Assembly: GCA_946699065.1 (NCBI GenBank)
Contig: CAMPDV010001723.1
Location: forward strand, 1 to 64,000
Source: Loxodes magnus
Lineage: Eukaryota; Ciliophora; Karyorelictea; Loxodida; Loxodidae
Direction: 5' to 3'
DNA: 64,000 bases
Notes under the pieces: generated by a model
Seen by the model: only the letters and a program-made list of their open reading frames with translations
Told to the model about the DNA's origin: nothing
Databases searched by the model: none
Position numbers and translations under genes: made by a program
Part shown: positions 32,712 to 46,368 of the stretch, in pieces
Layout of the letters: every line of letters begins with the position of its first letter
Position numbering within the stretch: position 1 is the first letter of the stretch

Positions 32712-35700
32712 TCATTTTTAAAAAAATTCATTCTTTTTTTGAAAATTTTCTCTTCCTATTACTTTCTCTATTTCTTGTTCTGTTATTATATAGCTACACA
32801 TCTAACATTTTACTTTAATATTTATTGACTCTGATTTTCCTCTTGTTTTTTATTCTATTCAGTCTTAAAGGCAAAATTTACAAACTTAATGATGACATTA
32901 TAAAATAACTATCTATAGATGTTCTATATCTAATTAACATACTTCACATTTTAAAAATTATTATTCTTCTATTTATTATAGTTTCTTACTTTAGTTCTAA
33001 ATTTTTGCTGTATCTGCTGTATTTATATAAGGTATTATATACTAAATTTTAAAAGGCTTAAACTCTTCTGATGGACTTTCTTACCCAGTAACTTGAATCT
33101 CTATAAAAAAAGGTTTTTCTGGATTTTATATATCATAATTGAACGGAAGCTTTATTCTTTCTTAATATTACTCACTTAATTCATCAAATCCATCTACATT
33201 GGACTATTCTTTCGAATATATTATATCATAATGTCCTAGTTTGCATAAAATGTAAATCTAAGGATATTTTCCTGCTATCTTCATTTTTTATATCTAATTA
33301 ACTGCAGCTCGATTTCTATCAATTGTAACTATATTTACCTTCACTTTCAAAACCACATGAAGTGGACCTACTCCTAATCAATCAGCCTCCTTTCCCATTG
33401 TCAATACATTTCTTATCAGTTCTTCATAAGAAGTTTAACAAAAAGGCTCAAAATACTCTCTATGAGACTCTAAATAGTTAGCAGTAAGACATCTCATTTA
33501 TCAAACAAGAGCTTCATCTTGATTATCCTTGTTATCTTAAATTTCTTAAGCAAGATATAGTTGAATAAACTTTTAATTTTATTCTTTTAGTTCTTTCAAG
33601 TTATTAAGTAATCTAAGGAAAGTTTATTTGAGAATTTGATGACTATTATTTCTATTATTAGGTCTTATTTTGTAGTAACCTCTATCACTTTCTAATTTAT
33701 TTATAAAGTCTTCTAAATGTTATACTGGAGTAGTGTATCTAAGTAAGTGTTCTAAGTAAGAAAATCCAATAGCTCGGTAGTAGCAATTTCCATCTCCTCT
33801 AACATTTCTATAAGAATCGAATTTCTATTATAGTTCTTATACTACTTTTTTTATATCTTCATTATGCTTATATTCGTTTAAATAAGTATTAAGAGATTTA
33901 CGAGGATATGTTTATTTCAATTATAGTGTTTATGGGTTTGTCATCATATTTTAACTCAAATTAATAGTTTAATTTTTTAAATTTTATAGAGTTTAATCAT
34001 TGTATTATTAGATATTTTATTGGAAATTTTAATTCTAATTTTGAGACATTATAGCTTTTTCATTTTCTTGTCTGAATTGTTCTTTTATTGACTTATTTTC
34101 TTCTGATTAAAAATGGTTTGTAAACTATAAAAGTTCTTAATTTTTCTAATCAATTTAAAGTTATTATTGCTGAATTTATTCTTTCATTATATTTTACTAT
34201 TAAGTTAGGAATATATTATTTTTACTTAGATCTTCGTTTTATTGTTACATTATTTTAATTTCTTATTCCAATATTGCATTTTTTTTATTTTGTTAATCAA
34301 TCTAAATTTAAAAGTTTTAATATTGTATTTAAGCATTTTCAATAGCTTGTTTCAGATATTATTTTTCTTGTTTTTCATTTAGGTTTTTCTATTTCAATGT
34401 GCTTATTTCTTCACCTAGTTTTTATTATAACAATTAAACTTCTTATTTATGCTTTTATTCTTATTACTGGCTCTAAGCAAATAAATTATTATACTAATTT
34501 TCTAATTCGCTTTGTTTATCAAAACTTTACTGTAATTGCTTTTATAACTCTTTCATATCACTTAACTGTCTTTAAATTTTCAAATTTAAGTCTTTGGATT
34601 CATTATTTTTGTTTTCCAAATCATATTCTTTTTTTCTTAAGTCTTCTACCTAAAATAGATATGTTTGGATTTATTCTTAATAATGTTTGCTTTAATTTTA
34701 TATTTTTTATACTTCATTTTCAAATTCTTCTCTCTACTATTCTGCTTTTTCTTTTCTTTCCACTTATATGCTTTATATTTATTTCTAATTTTTTGTATTA
34801 ATTTCTTCTAGTATTTTTATCTAAATTAACAAGTTTTAATAGGATTAATTTTATTGCATTATTTCTTATTGATCCTATTTTTGCTGTTGCAATTATTTAT
34901 TTTCAGTTTAAAGTCTTTCATTTATTTATTCAAGTGTTTCATATTTTTTATTTACGCTTTAAAGATTTTTAATGTTTTACTAAAGCTCTTTTACTTAGTT
35001 TTAAAATTCCTCTTATTTTGACTTTTATTTCTACAGAAATTCTTCATTCTTTTCTTTTAATAAAATTATTTCTTCTTTGCTTTATTAAACTTAATCTTAC
35101 AAAGAATTGCTATTTTATATCAAAGAATTTTTTTCTGCTTGGGTTTTTTAAATTTATTCTTCCTTTTGTTTAATTACTATTAAATTTTCTTATTTTTCTT
35201 TTGCTAATTGCTAAGCAAAAGCTCTTAGCTCTCCTATTTATTTTTCTAGTTGAATTATCACTTTTCCTTCTTTTTATTTTTCTATTTGCTTAGTGTATTC
35301 TTAATTATTAATTTCAAGCTATAAAATTTGTTATTCTAAAATAGATGTTTTTTCCTTTAATTCAGCTTTTTATTGTTCTTCTTTTATTTGGTTTTATTAA
35401 ATTTATTCTTTTATTTATTACTATAATGTCCTTTTTCCTTCTTCAGCTTTTTATTTTAATTACTAATCTTAGCTTTATTACCTTTTTAGTTGCTCAATTT
35501 GACTTTGTAATTAGTCTTTTTCTTTTTAATATTGTTTAAATTTAACTTATTTTTCCCTTTTATTATTCTCTTTAGTATCATTTTACATAAGTAAATCTTA
35601 ATATTTTTTTTATATATCTTGGAATGCTTAGTTTTATTGGGCATTATCTCTTTCTTGCTGCTGTATAATACTTTCGTATTTTTCAATTTATGTTTTATAT

Positions 35701-38700
35701 TATTAAATTTGCTATTCCATATCTATAAATTAACTTTATAACTCTTCCATCTTTTCATTTTGACTCTTAATTTATAGATTTAACTAATTATTTTCTTCCT
35801 TCATTCTGCTGTTTTCACTGCTAATATTTTCTAGAAACTTTATTTTTGACTCTTACGATTGGATTTGCTGAATTAGTAATTCTTTAGCTTCATGAGACTT
35901 TAAAATGAGTTTTTCGTATTATTATTATTAGCTATCTTTTTCTTCTTATGTCTTCTATATAATTCCTTCTTGCTTCTTATAATTTTATAGCAGCTACTTT
36001 AATTTACTTTCTTTTTGCTGAGTTAAATTTTATTGCTACTTCAAATCATTTTCTAACTATTAAACTTTTTCATTTAATTAAATAATTTAACTTTCTTTAT
36101 TTTAGAACTATTCTTGCATTTACTTTCAGTCAATATTGGTACCATTTTCTTTACTTTCCCACTATTCTTCAGTTTGTTATTCTTAATTAAAATTTAAAAT
36201 TTCTTTTTATTTGCTCTGCTCTTTAAGTTCTAGCAATTATTGCTTTAGTAATTTAATTTATTTCTCTTAGTCTAAAATCTAGCAAGTTTTTTATTCTAGA
36301 AAGATTTTAAGTTCTTGCACTTCACTTTCAAGTTATTTATTTAATTTAAGAAAGTTTTCCTCTTTATATATTCATTACTGCTTAATTTTTTTATCTTAAG
36401 AGGTGCTTTCTTGTAAGGTAAGTTCTGCATTTTCAATTTTACTTTAATATTATTTTATAATTTCCTTGTAGTTCTAGTTTTCTCTTTATTAGTTAATTAT
36501 ACTTTCTTACAATTTCTTGTTTTCATCCACTAAGTTTTCCTTTCCTTTAATTTATTAACCAAGCTGTAATTTCAATTAATCCATTTCCAGTTTTAGCTCA
36601 TTAAATTGCTTATCTTAAATGTCTATGGATTGAGTCTAGAAACTTTCGATTCTCTTTTTTAAGTTTTCACTTTCTGTGTTTTTTTCTTATTGTTTTTCTT
36701 ACAGAATGCTTAATTTTTGCTGCTCAATAGTTAATTTCTTTTATAATTCATTCACTTCATTTTATCTTTACTAACTTACATTTTGTTCTTCTTTTACTTA
36801 TTCTTCGTATTATCATATTTTTTCTTTTTTCTCTTCTATTAATTTTTCTAAATTTGATATTTAATGTTTAGTATCTTACTCTTGCTACTCAATAGTTTTA
36901 AGATAAAGTTAAATTTAGTGCTTTAGCTACTAATTTTCTTACTCTAATTAATATACACTATCCTATAGAACCTTTAATGGCTTGTCTATTTCTTATTAGT
37001 TTTTTTAAGAAATTACATTTTATTGATCAAGATTAATTATCAGTTATTTAAGCTATTCCGTTTCTTTTTACTCCTTCTTTAGAGTTAAGTTTAATTCCTC
37101 AATTTACGAATAAAGTTCCTTTAATTTATTTGCCTAATTTTCTTTTAAAATCTCTAAATCTTATGATAAGGAATTATTCTATTGTTCTGCTTTCTAGCAT
37201 TATTCTTAAATTTCTCTTAATTTTTACACTTCTATCTCAATTTATTTCTACTTTTCTTTTAGCTCTTTTTCTTTTTACCAAATTAGGCTATTAGATTCCA
37301 GTAACTTCATTTCTGTTAAAGAAGCACTGTTACTTTACTTCTGAATTTCTTTTTTCAATTATTCTATCTAACTTTTTGCTTCTCCAATTTCTTTTTGCAT
37401 TTATAAAATTTACTTATGCTTTTATTCGTTATCGCTTTAAAATTGCTGATTCTACTACTCTAATTATAAAACTAGTTTATCTTTTTCTTAATTGTTTGCG
37501 TTTTCAAACGTTAACTAATCATATTTCTCTTTCCAAAACTAGTTCTCTTTTACAGTTTATTGCATTTCTTTATTTTTGCTAATAGTTAAATTTAACTGTT
37601 TCTACACATCTTATATTTGCTTTTCTAGAAATTAGTTTTTTTCTATCTATTATTAATTTTCATTTTGTAGATAATTAATTTAAGTTAGATTACTTTATCT
37701 TTCTTCTATAATGCTTTCTAGTTTTTAACTTACTTATTCTTTTTCAATTTTAATTTCATTTATACTTTCTTCAAGTAGATTAATCATTTATTTTTATTAC
37801 TTGGTTATATATTATTCTTTTTCTAAAGTTCTAAGTGTTTGTTATTTTTCATTTTGAGCATTTAGTAAATTATAGGTTATTTCTTCAAAACTTTATCTTT
37901 CTTCTCTCACTTACTATTATAATTTTTAATTTAAATCCTTAATTGTTTCAACCTAATTTTATAAATCCTCTATCGATTTCTAAAGAGTTTAATTTTTAAG
38001 CCTCAGTCCTTCAAGCTCTGCCTAATTTTCCTCTAATTATTATTCCTTCATTTTGGTCTGACTCATTTAAAGCTTCAAATCTTAAATGGTTTATTTTTAA
38101 ACTTGATTTGTGCTTATTATTTATTTAATTTCGTCTTCATGCTGCTTTTAATATTCCCCCTTTCATGCCATTTCTTTCTTAAATTTCTTATTTAATTTAT
38201 TTTTTTCTCTTTCAAATAGATCTAAGTCTGTCTAACTTAAATTAAGCTTTAATAAATCATTAATCTAGCTTTATAAAAACTTTATTTCCTTACTTTGATT
38301 CAAGTTCTATACTTAAAGGTATTCCAACTACGCATTGATGTTTGTCTTACTTTTTTTCAATTTTTTAATTTTTTATTGTTTAAGATTTACTTCTGCTTCT
38401 AAAGTTTTAATTTTCTATATGTATTTACTATAATCTTCGCTGCTATAATATACCATTTATTCGTTATTTTAATGGAATCCCTTTTGTGGATTTACTATTC
38501 TTTCTTGTGGCTTTTTTTCTTCTTTTTACTGATTTATATCAAATTATTGCTTGCTTCTTTATTGCACTACTTGAATTTATTCTTTCAAACTGTTTATCTC
38601 ATTATCTTTTTATGTTGCTTGCTTCGTTAAATCCTTTTTATCTTTCTCTAATTTTTCTATTGTTTCTCTTAACTAGAAATTTTAAAGTTAAAGTTCTTCT

Positions 38701-41417
38701 AATTTGTAGTTTTGTTCTTTTAGAGTTTCTAATTGTCTTTAAATGCTTTCGAGTTCTTGTACCAAATTTTCATTCTGAATTAAGAGTGATTTTACTTTTC
38801 CCTCTGACTCTTAGTTTAGTTCTAATAATTCTGCATCTAAACCTTTTATTTTTTAAATTTAGATATTCAATTATGCTAACACAGCCTCTTATAAGCTCAT
38901 TTCTATTTGCTGCTATTCAAAAGTTATAAAATTTGGCTTCTTAGTCTCTTCAAAAGTAAGTTAAAGTAAATGGTCTCTATTTTATTAGATAAAGCTTTCG
39001 CCTTGAAAATATTACAACTCATCTTCATTTTTCATCTCGTTAAAATTTTCTAATTTCTCTCCCTTTATTTCACTCTTTTAATCGAATGAATTTGACTAAA
39101 TTGAATATTCTTCTTGGCTTTCGTTAAACTAGCTAGACCATTCTTCCTGATCGAAATTATGCTTAGCAATAGCTTAAATTTGATGCGAATCTTCTATAAT
39201 TTGCTTTTAACTTGTATTTTCCTTTTCTTATTGTTTAATATTCTATTATTAGTTCTAAGGAATTTGAGATTATAGTTCATCAATTCACTCCATTAGTTAC
39301 TGATTTCTATTATTCAACTCTTAAATTTAAAGCTAGAATGATTGGCATTAAATACATTCTTCTAAGAAAAATTATCGTAGCTTATTCTTTTAATTGCTTT
39401 AATTTAGCTACGAGTTAAAGTCTACACTCTTTTATCTATCACTCTAATTTATAGACTTCAACTTTTCATATTTCTACTCTAAATCTTTTCTTTATATCTA
39501 TTCTTCTTAGTACTTCTACTATAGTTAGCTGGTCAATTTTTACTTAGTTTTTATTTTTTTCTATAGTTCCTTTAATTAATCCTGTTTTTCCTTTTAATAA
39601 TGCAATATTTTCCTTTTTAGTATTTTGTTTTCTACTGCTTGTTATTGCATTTTAAACTTTATTTCCTCAATAAATTTTTCCTGCTTTATCATATCTTCTT
39701 TTATTTGCTACAGTAATTTATCTTACTCATTTCTTTATTTTTCTTTTTCAATTTTATCTGCTTTCAGTCTATTTAATTACTTTACTAAGAAATTTTGATC
39801 TGAATACTATTAATTTGTTGTTGGAAACTGCTCAGGTTAGTTAGTTTATTCACTATCTTGTTAAGATTTAATATCTGATTTGATACTTATGCTTTAATAT
39901 TTGTGTAATTAATCCGTAAACTCTTTTAGCTAATTTTCCAAATATTAAATTTGTTTGTTCAATAGTTGAATTTATCCAGTTTACTATCTATCCAGATTTG
40001 ATAGTTTTTTATTTTTCTCATCTAACTAAGATATTAATTTAAGATTTATTTCTACTAATTCCTTTTTATCTTCTTTTAAACTTGCTATTTTAACTTTGTA
40101 TTTTTACACTTTTTTTCCTAGTATTTCTTTCCAAGCATTTAAATCTTGATGTTGCGTTGCAAATTCTTATTCTATAGCTTATGAATGATATGGTGATTCC
40201 TAGTTTTATGTCAATAATTTTTAACTTTATTCGAAGTAAAATTCTTGTTGTTTTATTTTTCTTTTAACCTATTTACTTTTTTATTTTCAATCACCACTAA
40301 AACTCTTATGTTATCTTCATTACTACTCTTCCTTTTTTTATGCTTTGTGAATTTAGATTTAATTAGATTCACTATCACTTTGATAACAATCTACACTCCT
40401 TTCATGCTAATCTTCTCTTTCCTTTTTTCAGTCTTTAGATTCTTCCTTGCTTGCTTAATTTTCCACGCTTTTTATCTGATTTACATAATCTTGCCAATTT
40501 TACTCTAAGAATTAATGGCTTTGCATATCTTTTTTTAATTTTTTTAATCTTCGATATTCATTTTTCCATTTTCTTCTATCCTCTACAATTCAATTAATAA
40601 AGCTCTGTAAATTCTAAATTCTTATCTATTCAAATTCTATTATGTTTACATTACTAAATTTTATCTTTTAAACTTTCTCTTTAGCTATTATGTTTTCAAG
40701 ATTTTAGCTTATATTATCTATTTCTCCTGAGTATATTTAATTTATATATCTAAATCTATCAAGTGTTTTGATTTACTTTCTTAACTTATTATTCTCATCA
40801 TTCAATTATTTTAGTTTTTCTTTTAGTTCTAACTCTTTCTTTTATATATCTCCATAGTCATTTTCTTTCCATTTTAATTAATTCTTTAGATTTTTTTTCT
40901 CAGTTTCTGATTTAGTAAGTAAGTCCCACTAGATCTCATTTTACTTTTTCCCTTAGTCCTTCAAATTTTTTATTTCGCTTTTTAATTTATCTTTTAGCTT
41001 TTCTATCTGAGCCTTAAGGTCATTGATCTAAACCATATTCATGATATTATATTGAATAATTTCATTTTTAGTAGAGCATCTACACTTTGAAAGGATAAAT
41101 TAAATCTATTAATCTTCTTCAGCATTATATTTCATGTTTTCTTAGTTTTCTTCCTACTAATTTGTAATTTTATTTCCGTTTCTATTTTCAAGAGTTAAAT
41201 AAGATTAGCTTTTTATAAATCTATTGCTATTTAAGGAAAACTATTGCTATTATATATTGTGATTCAAATTTACCTTCTTTTTTAAATCAGATTAAGGTCT
41301 AGTCTAACCTTTGCTTGTTTATGGATTTAACTAAGCATTTCGGTGTGAGATTCTAGGGGAAGTCTTTCGGAAAGGCTAATGCTCTTCTAATTAATTTTAA
41401 TTTTCCTTTTGATCCAT
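32712..41417 (-). CDS. Giant coiled-coil protein with C-terminal otubain (OTU) protease and RING finger
   Basis: ATG at 41417; frame unbroken to TGA 32714-32712, about 2901 residues, with UAR=Gln and UGA=Trp. I checked phase at about 39.0, 37.0 and 35.0 kb and at both domains. Residues 1-120 are Asn/Gln-rich. About 125-2500 is Lys/Glu/Gln/Leu-rich coiled coil. An otubain (peptidase C65) domain follows: VRGDGNCYYRAIGF with nucleophile Cys about 2545, helix LTANYLESHREYFEPF, and LGHYDIIY with catalytic His about 2729. A RING spans about 2824-2874: CEVC, CHHQVCKFC, CQMC, with all eight zinc ligands. Its conserved Trp (CLQDWIE) is TGA. The RING spacing and the IKVKCQMC end resemble RING1 of RBR ligases, but no IBR or RING2 follows. 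Deubiquitinase and E3-type modules on one filamentous protein suggest ubiquitin editing at a structure. Expression is not shown. Confidence 0.85.
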
Positions 41418-42859
41418 TTTGATCTCTATATCTTTTAAATTAAGAGACTTTGGTTTAAAAATAATAACAATTAGACCAATCTTATAAGCAAAGCACTAAA
41501 TGGGTAATATTAAATGATAAAATAACTATAAAATTGAGATTTAGGAAATAGTGTTAAACTGTTTTTGATGATAGATTTAATAAATAATAGCTAGCTATTA
41601 TTTAGTTAGCTTACTAAATAAATATTTAGCTTCATTAACTAAGAAAGAAGGATTTGTTTCCCATAATTTTAATTAATTAATTCCTTTATCTCTTTAATTG
41701 CATTAGCTATTATAAATTTAGCCTGAAAGGTATATATTAATTTAGTATTATATTATTAGATTGGATTAAGGTTCTGAGATAAATAACTAGATTGGTATAA
41801 ATAAGATAAGCAGCATCAGTAGCATATGCTTATTATTAATTTTTGTTCTTAGTATTAAGATATTAATTAACTGCTACTTTATTATATTTTGGTGTATAGC
41901 AACAATCTAAGTTATATACTTTAAGTTTAAAACTTTATCTTTGGAAAATTAGTCTATAAATATAACTATCCTACTTTCATCTCATATCTTTCAATCTAAA
42001 TTATATTTATTTTATCTACCTTCTATAATTTAATTGAAGTGTTGCTATTTACTTAGGAATGTAAAAGATAAAATAATAAACTATATTTCCTACATCTAAA
42101 AAGCTTTAATTTAGTATTAATGGAAGCTAAAGAAATATAAAGCTACTAGAATAAGTTTCCTAACTATTAGTCCTAAAAGTTTAATAATATTCCATAATAA
42201 AGTTTAACTAGTTTGAGAATACATATTAAAGGTTTTAGCTAAAGGATTATATCATATGATTCTAGTATAATTATCTATTTCTATTTTTACACTTTTAAAT
42301 CAAGTCTATTTTTCAAGGTTATAGGTACCACTAGAAGTATAATAGTTAGATATAAAGAGTCAGATTAAATCTATTTCTATATATAAGAAAATTTAAATAA
42401 AAACTAATATTTGTATAAGAGTGTAAAAATAGAAATAAATAAATAGATAAATTATTTATTAATAAAACTAATTTAAAAAAATAGAGGCTAATTTAATAAG
42501 CATAATAGCAAAACAAACCTCTATTGATTGAAATAGAAAATTTAATAATCAAAACTTAAATCTATATAAAAACTGAATGATAAATAGACTTAAATTAAAT
42601 TTTTTAATTAATTAAGGAATTAATTTAAACTAAGCTAAGATTAAAATCTATAAAGTAATAAATTAGTAAATAAATAAAAGAAGCATAAATTAATAGAATA
42701 ATAAACAAATTGAGAATATAATAGCAACTTCAATTAGTTAATACTTAAATTGAAACTTATTAGATTTAATAAATCAGGCTAAAAATTAAATCTGTAAGAA
42801 TTAATATAATCTACAAGTAAATATAGAACTTAGAATAAATTAAGAGAAAACATAAATTG
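41418..42859. other. A+T-rich region upstream of the giant gene
   Basis: Must contain the promoter of the minus-strand giant gene, but no motif stands out. No coding pattern recognised. Confidence 0.5.
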
Positions 42860-43389
42860 TAATTCCCAAGCTTTTCTTATTTAATAAAATTTATTATATA
42901 AGCTGATTTTATTTAGAGAATAAAGAAATGCATATAAGTACTAGAAAATCTATAATAGTTATTTATTAAATAGTCTAATTCTATTAATTAAAATAAAATA
43001 TTCTAAAGCAATTCCTTCTACTTTCTAAGGTTTTTTTAAAGAATAAAAGAAATAATTGAACAAATATTTTGCAATTCAAAAGCTAAAAGAGTGAAAGATA
43101 AAATTAACCTTGATAAAGCAATTATATGATTAATGAGATATCTAATTATCAAACACTTAGATACTCAGCAGGAATAATAAAGAGAGATTCTAGAATAGGC
43201 TTATTTATAATCTTTGGGAATATTCTCACAAAAGAATAAATGAATTAGATTTGAGATAAACTCTCTACGAAAATATTTATATGCAAATATATAATAATAG
43301 TAAATGATAGAGATTATGATTGAGTATATGAATATACAAGCAGGAAAAATAATATATTCTTAACTTTATATTTAATATTTAACTAATAT
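42860..43389 (+). CDS. Possible protein-coding fragment, unknown function
   Basis: With UAR=Gln and UGA=Trp, this stretch gives a mixed, protein-like sequence rather than the low-complexity output of the flanks. Examples are FFQRIKEIIEQIFCNSKAKR, INLDKAIIWLMRYLIIKHLD (Trp = TGA) and KNKWIRFEINSLRKYLY. Its codons are also less A-dominated than its surroundings. I found neither a convincing start nor a conserved family. It could be a gene fragment, an exon, or chance, since any frame is open in this code. Confidence 0.3.
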
Positions 43390-45129
43390 TATATTTTAAA
43401 TTAATAATCTAAGCAAATGAATTTAATAATAAGTTAGAAGTTTAAAAAGAGCAAGTTTATCATATAATTTGACTTAAACATCTCAGGCATTTAAAAAGAA
43501 TGTATAAAAGAGAAAGTTATATTTATTGATGAAAGTTTAAATTTATCTTAAACTTTAATATGAAATAATTAAAAAATGATAACTAAATAAATGTTATAAA
43601 ACATTTATTTTCAGATATATATTTCAACCTATTAATGATTAAAGTTTGAAAAATGTATTAGATACAACCAAATCTAATTTAGTATTTGAATATCATATAT
43701 ATCAAATTAAAAAATTATAAGAAATGCGTCAAACATTTGAAATTAATTTTTTTATATAAGTATTTCTTAAAAATAAAGCCTAGAAGCATTATTAACTTTT
43801 TATGTCTCTAAAAATTAATAAGTTCATTTAGTAATAAATTATCTATTTTATATCTTATTCAAAAACATAAATCATATCAAACAAATTTTTTCAGGAGAAG
43901 ATATTTCTTTAATCTATTTAAAATAAGTCATTTTTAGAATATCTTGATAATTAATTTTAAGCTGTTTTTTTAGATAAAAATGAACAAAATATCTTAAAGC
44001 AATGAAGAAATAATTAAAAAGAATAGGTAATTTTTGCTACTAAACATAATTTAATTTACTTTTTTAAAATTTTAAGAAAATAATTATTTTGCTTAAATAA
44101 AAGGTTTAAGCTTGTTATTATTTCCTTCAATTCTTAGTTCTATTTAATTTAAATCATTTTATAGTTATAACTATAGACATAAAATGGTTAGAGCTTTAAA
44201 GCTAGATAGAAGCATAAAAAAAATTAGATTATAGTAGCTTTAAGTTATTTAATCTAAAAATTAATAAAAAAGATAGATATAAAATAAATAAATAAAGGCT
44301 AGTCTAAGATATAAAATTACCATTTTAAAAAAGATAAAAATTAATGATATATAAAACATATAAAATATAAATACACAGAGATATACATAAATAATTAAAT
44401 AAAAACTAATAAAAGAAAACTTTACTTTTAGTATACTTAATTTAAATTTAATTTAGGAATTTAAATTAAAATTGTTTATCTACCTTTTTAAATAAACATT
44501 TAAATTTGACAGCAACTTATTATCACACCATAAATTTAGATAAATAATTCTGCTTATAATTTATTTTTAATTAATAAAAGTATCAAAAGATTTAAAATAA
44601 GCAATAGATAATAAAATAATTATAATTAAACTAAAACTTAAATAATAAGAAATATTTTAGATACTTTGAACTAGCAATTTCGAAATTTAAAAGTGTTACT
44701 TATTAATAGTTTTTATTATTTTAAATAAATCTAATAGACTGACATGTATCTTATAAATTCTTAAATTTGTATATTATTTAAATCCTGTTAACTTTTAGCT
44801 TTTTTGCTAATAGTTTCATAAATTAAAAAATAATAAGCACATTCACATCTTCATTCTATACAATTTTTAAATTATGATCTAAGCATTTATTTTAATTAGC
44901 TTTTTGTTCTTTTAAATATATAAATAAAAATAAGAAATTCTAATAATTTTAAAATATTTTTTAATTTGAAGAGATAGAGAAAAGTATTTATAAAAGGATA
45001 GTAGTTTGATAGAAAATATGATTTAATTAGTTTATATAAAATGATATTAGTAGGATTTAAGTGATTTATTATGCTTATTTTAAATAGTTAATTTAAATAT
45101 AATTAACATTGTAAATTAAAAAAGCGAAT
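43390..45129. other. A+T-rich DNA, duplicated receptor C upstream flank
   Basis: No gene seen. 44540-44900 aligns with 3840-4200 upstream of receptor A. The LINE ORF1 present at 4346 in that flank is absent here, so this is probably the uninserted state. Confidence 0.5.
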
Positions 45130-45540
45130 GAATATCAAATTATTGAGCAATACATTCAACATCTTAATTGTTTTATTCAGAATTAAGTAAAAGCTATAGT
45201 GAAATGCTTTCAATTATAGCTAATTCAAATATAAATTCAAATTATTTAGATTTATTCTATTTTTTAATTATGTATGAGGATGTTAATTCAATAAAAAATA
45301 ATCAAATTCAAGAACTTCCACAATTTGATAAAAATGAAATATTTTATACTTCAATTAAATAAATTCTTTCTTACCTAATTCATAATAGATTCTTTTCATT
45401 TGCTTCAGTTGACCTTATCCAATTAAAATTTGTTGATAATTTTAATAATTAAAATTATCAAGCAATGAAAATTAGTATAATTTTAAAAGATTTAAAGTTT
45501 TTACATTTTATAAATATACTTATTTAATATAATAATTTTG
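45130..45540 (+). CDS. Possible small coding fragment, unknown function
   Basis: From about 45168 the + strand reads a non-repetitive, protein-like sequence for some 120 residues with UAR=Gln (LSKSYSEMLSIIANSNINSN, IQELPQFDKNEIFY, SYLIHNRFFSFASVDLIQLK) and no internal TGA. The corresponding place upstream of gene A lacks it, so it is either an insertion here or was lost there. No family recognised; the start is uncertain. Confidence 0.3.
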
Positions 45541-46368
45541 AAATTCATCTTATATTTAATTAACTTCTCTTTTCGTTTAAAATAACTTTAGAATAAAAAT
45601 TAAAAGTTCTTTCAAAACTTTTAGCTTTAATATAGATAAATGATTTTAGATATTTTGCTATTTTTAATTTAAAATTTTATTATTTAAATAGCTTACATCC
45701 TTATTAGATTTTATTTATTCTACAAACCTAAAAATCTTTTTAGGTAAAGAAAAAACTTTATCTTTCGAAGTTATTTTTCTAAGTTTGCTCGTTATTAAAA
45801 AGAATAAATGAACAGTCTAAATAGAGCTTTAAGTATCTAAAAAATTGATTTAAAAAAATAGTTTTTTTAAGTTTCTACTAAGAAGAAATATTCAATCATT
45901 TAATTAATCAAGAAAGCTTTTTCTTGGATTTTAGAAAGCAAATAAATTTAATTATTAGTAACTTATAAGTACTAATTTACCAAACTTCTTCATAATCATC
46001 CACTTTATATTTTTTAGCTTATCTCAATAAAATTTACTAGCAACTTAATTAAAACTCAAATTAACGGAAAATTCTTAATCTGCTTTATAATGTAGACCAA
46101 TAAAGTTTTTATTATTAATTTAATTTTAATTAATTAAAGAAGAATTTAAGATTCAGAAAATACTTTAGCTTTGCTACTAAAGTAGTAAATGCTAGTTTAG
46201 GAATGTAAAAGTAACTTTATTTTAAAACTCTAAGAAAATATGTTAGCCACTTAAATGAATAGCTTTCAATTTTATTTATAATAGAAAGTCTGATATAAAA
46301 TGGGGTTGCTAAGTTTACATTTTAAATTAATAGTTATTGATATTTTAATTTAACTATTTCGTTATAAA
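45541..46368. other. Upstream region of receptor gene C
   Basis: Aligns with the upstream DNA of both A and B in patches. Identity with A jumps to near-complete from about 46316 to the ATG. No gene seen. Confidence 0.5.

Noticed and set aside
34397-40508. Several hydrophobic open frames on the + strand (for example 34397-34801, 38486-38929, 40245-40508).
   Set aside because: They are the pyrimidine-rich complement of the minus-strand coiled coil of the giant gene. The minus strand holds one continuous frame ending in recognisable OTU and RING domains.
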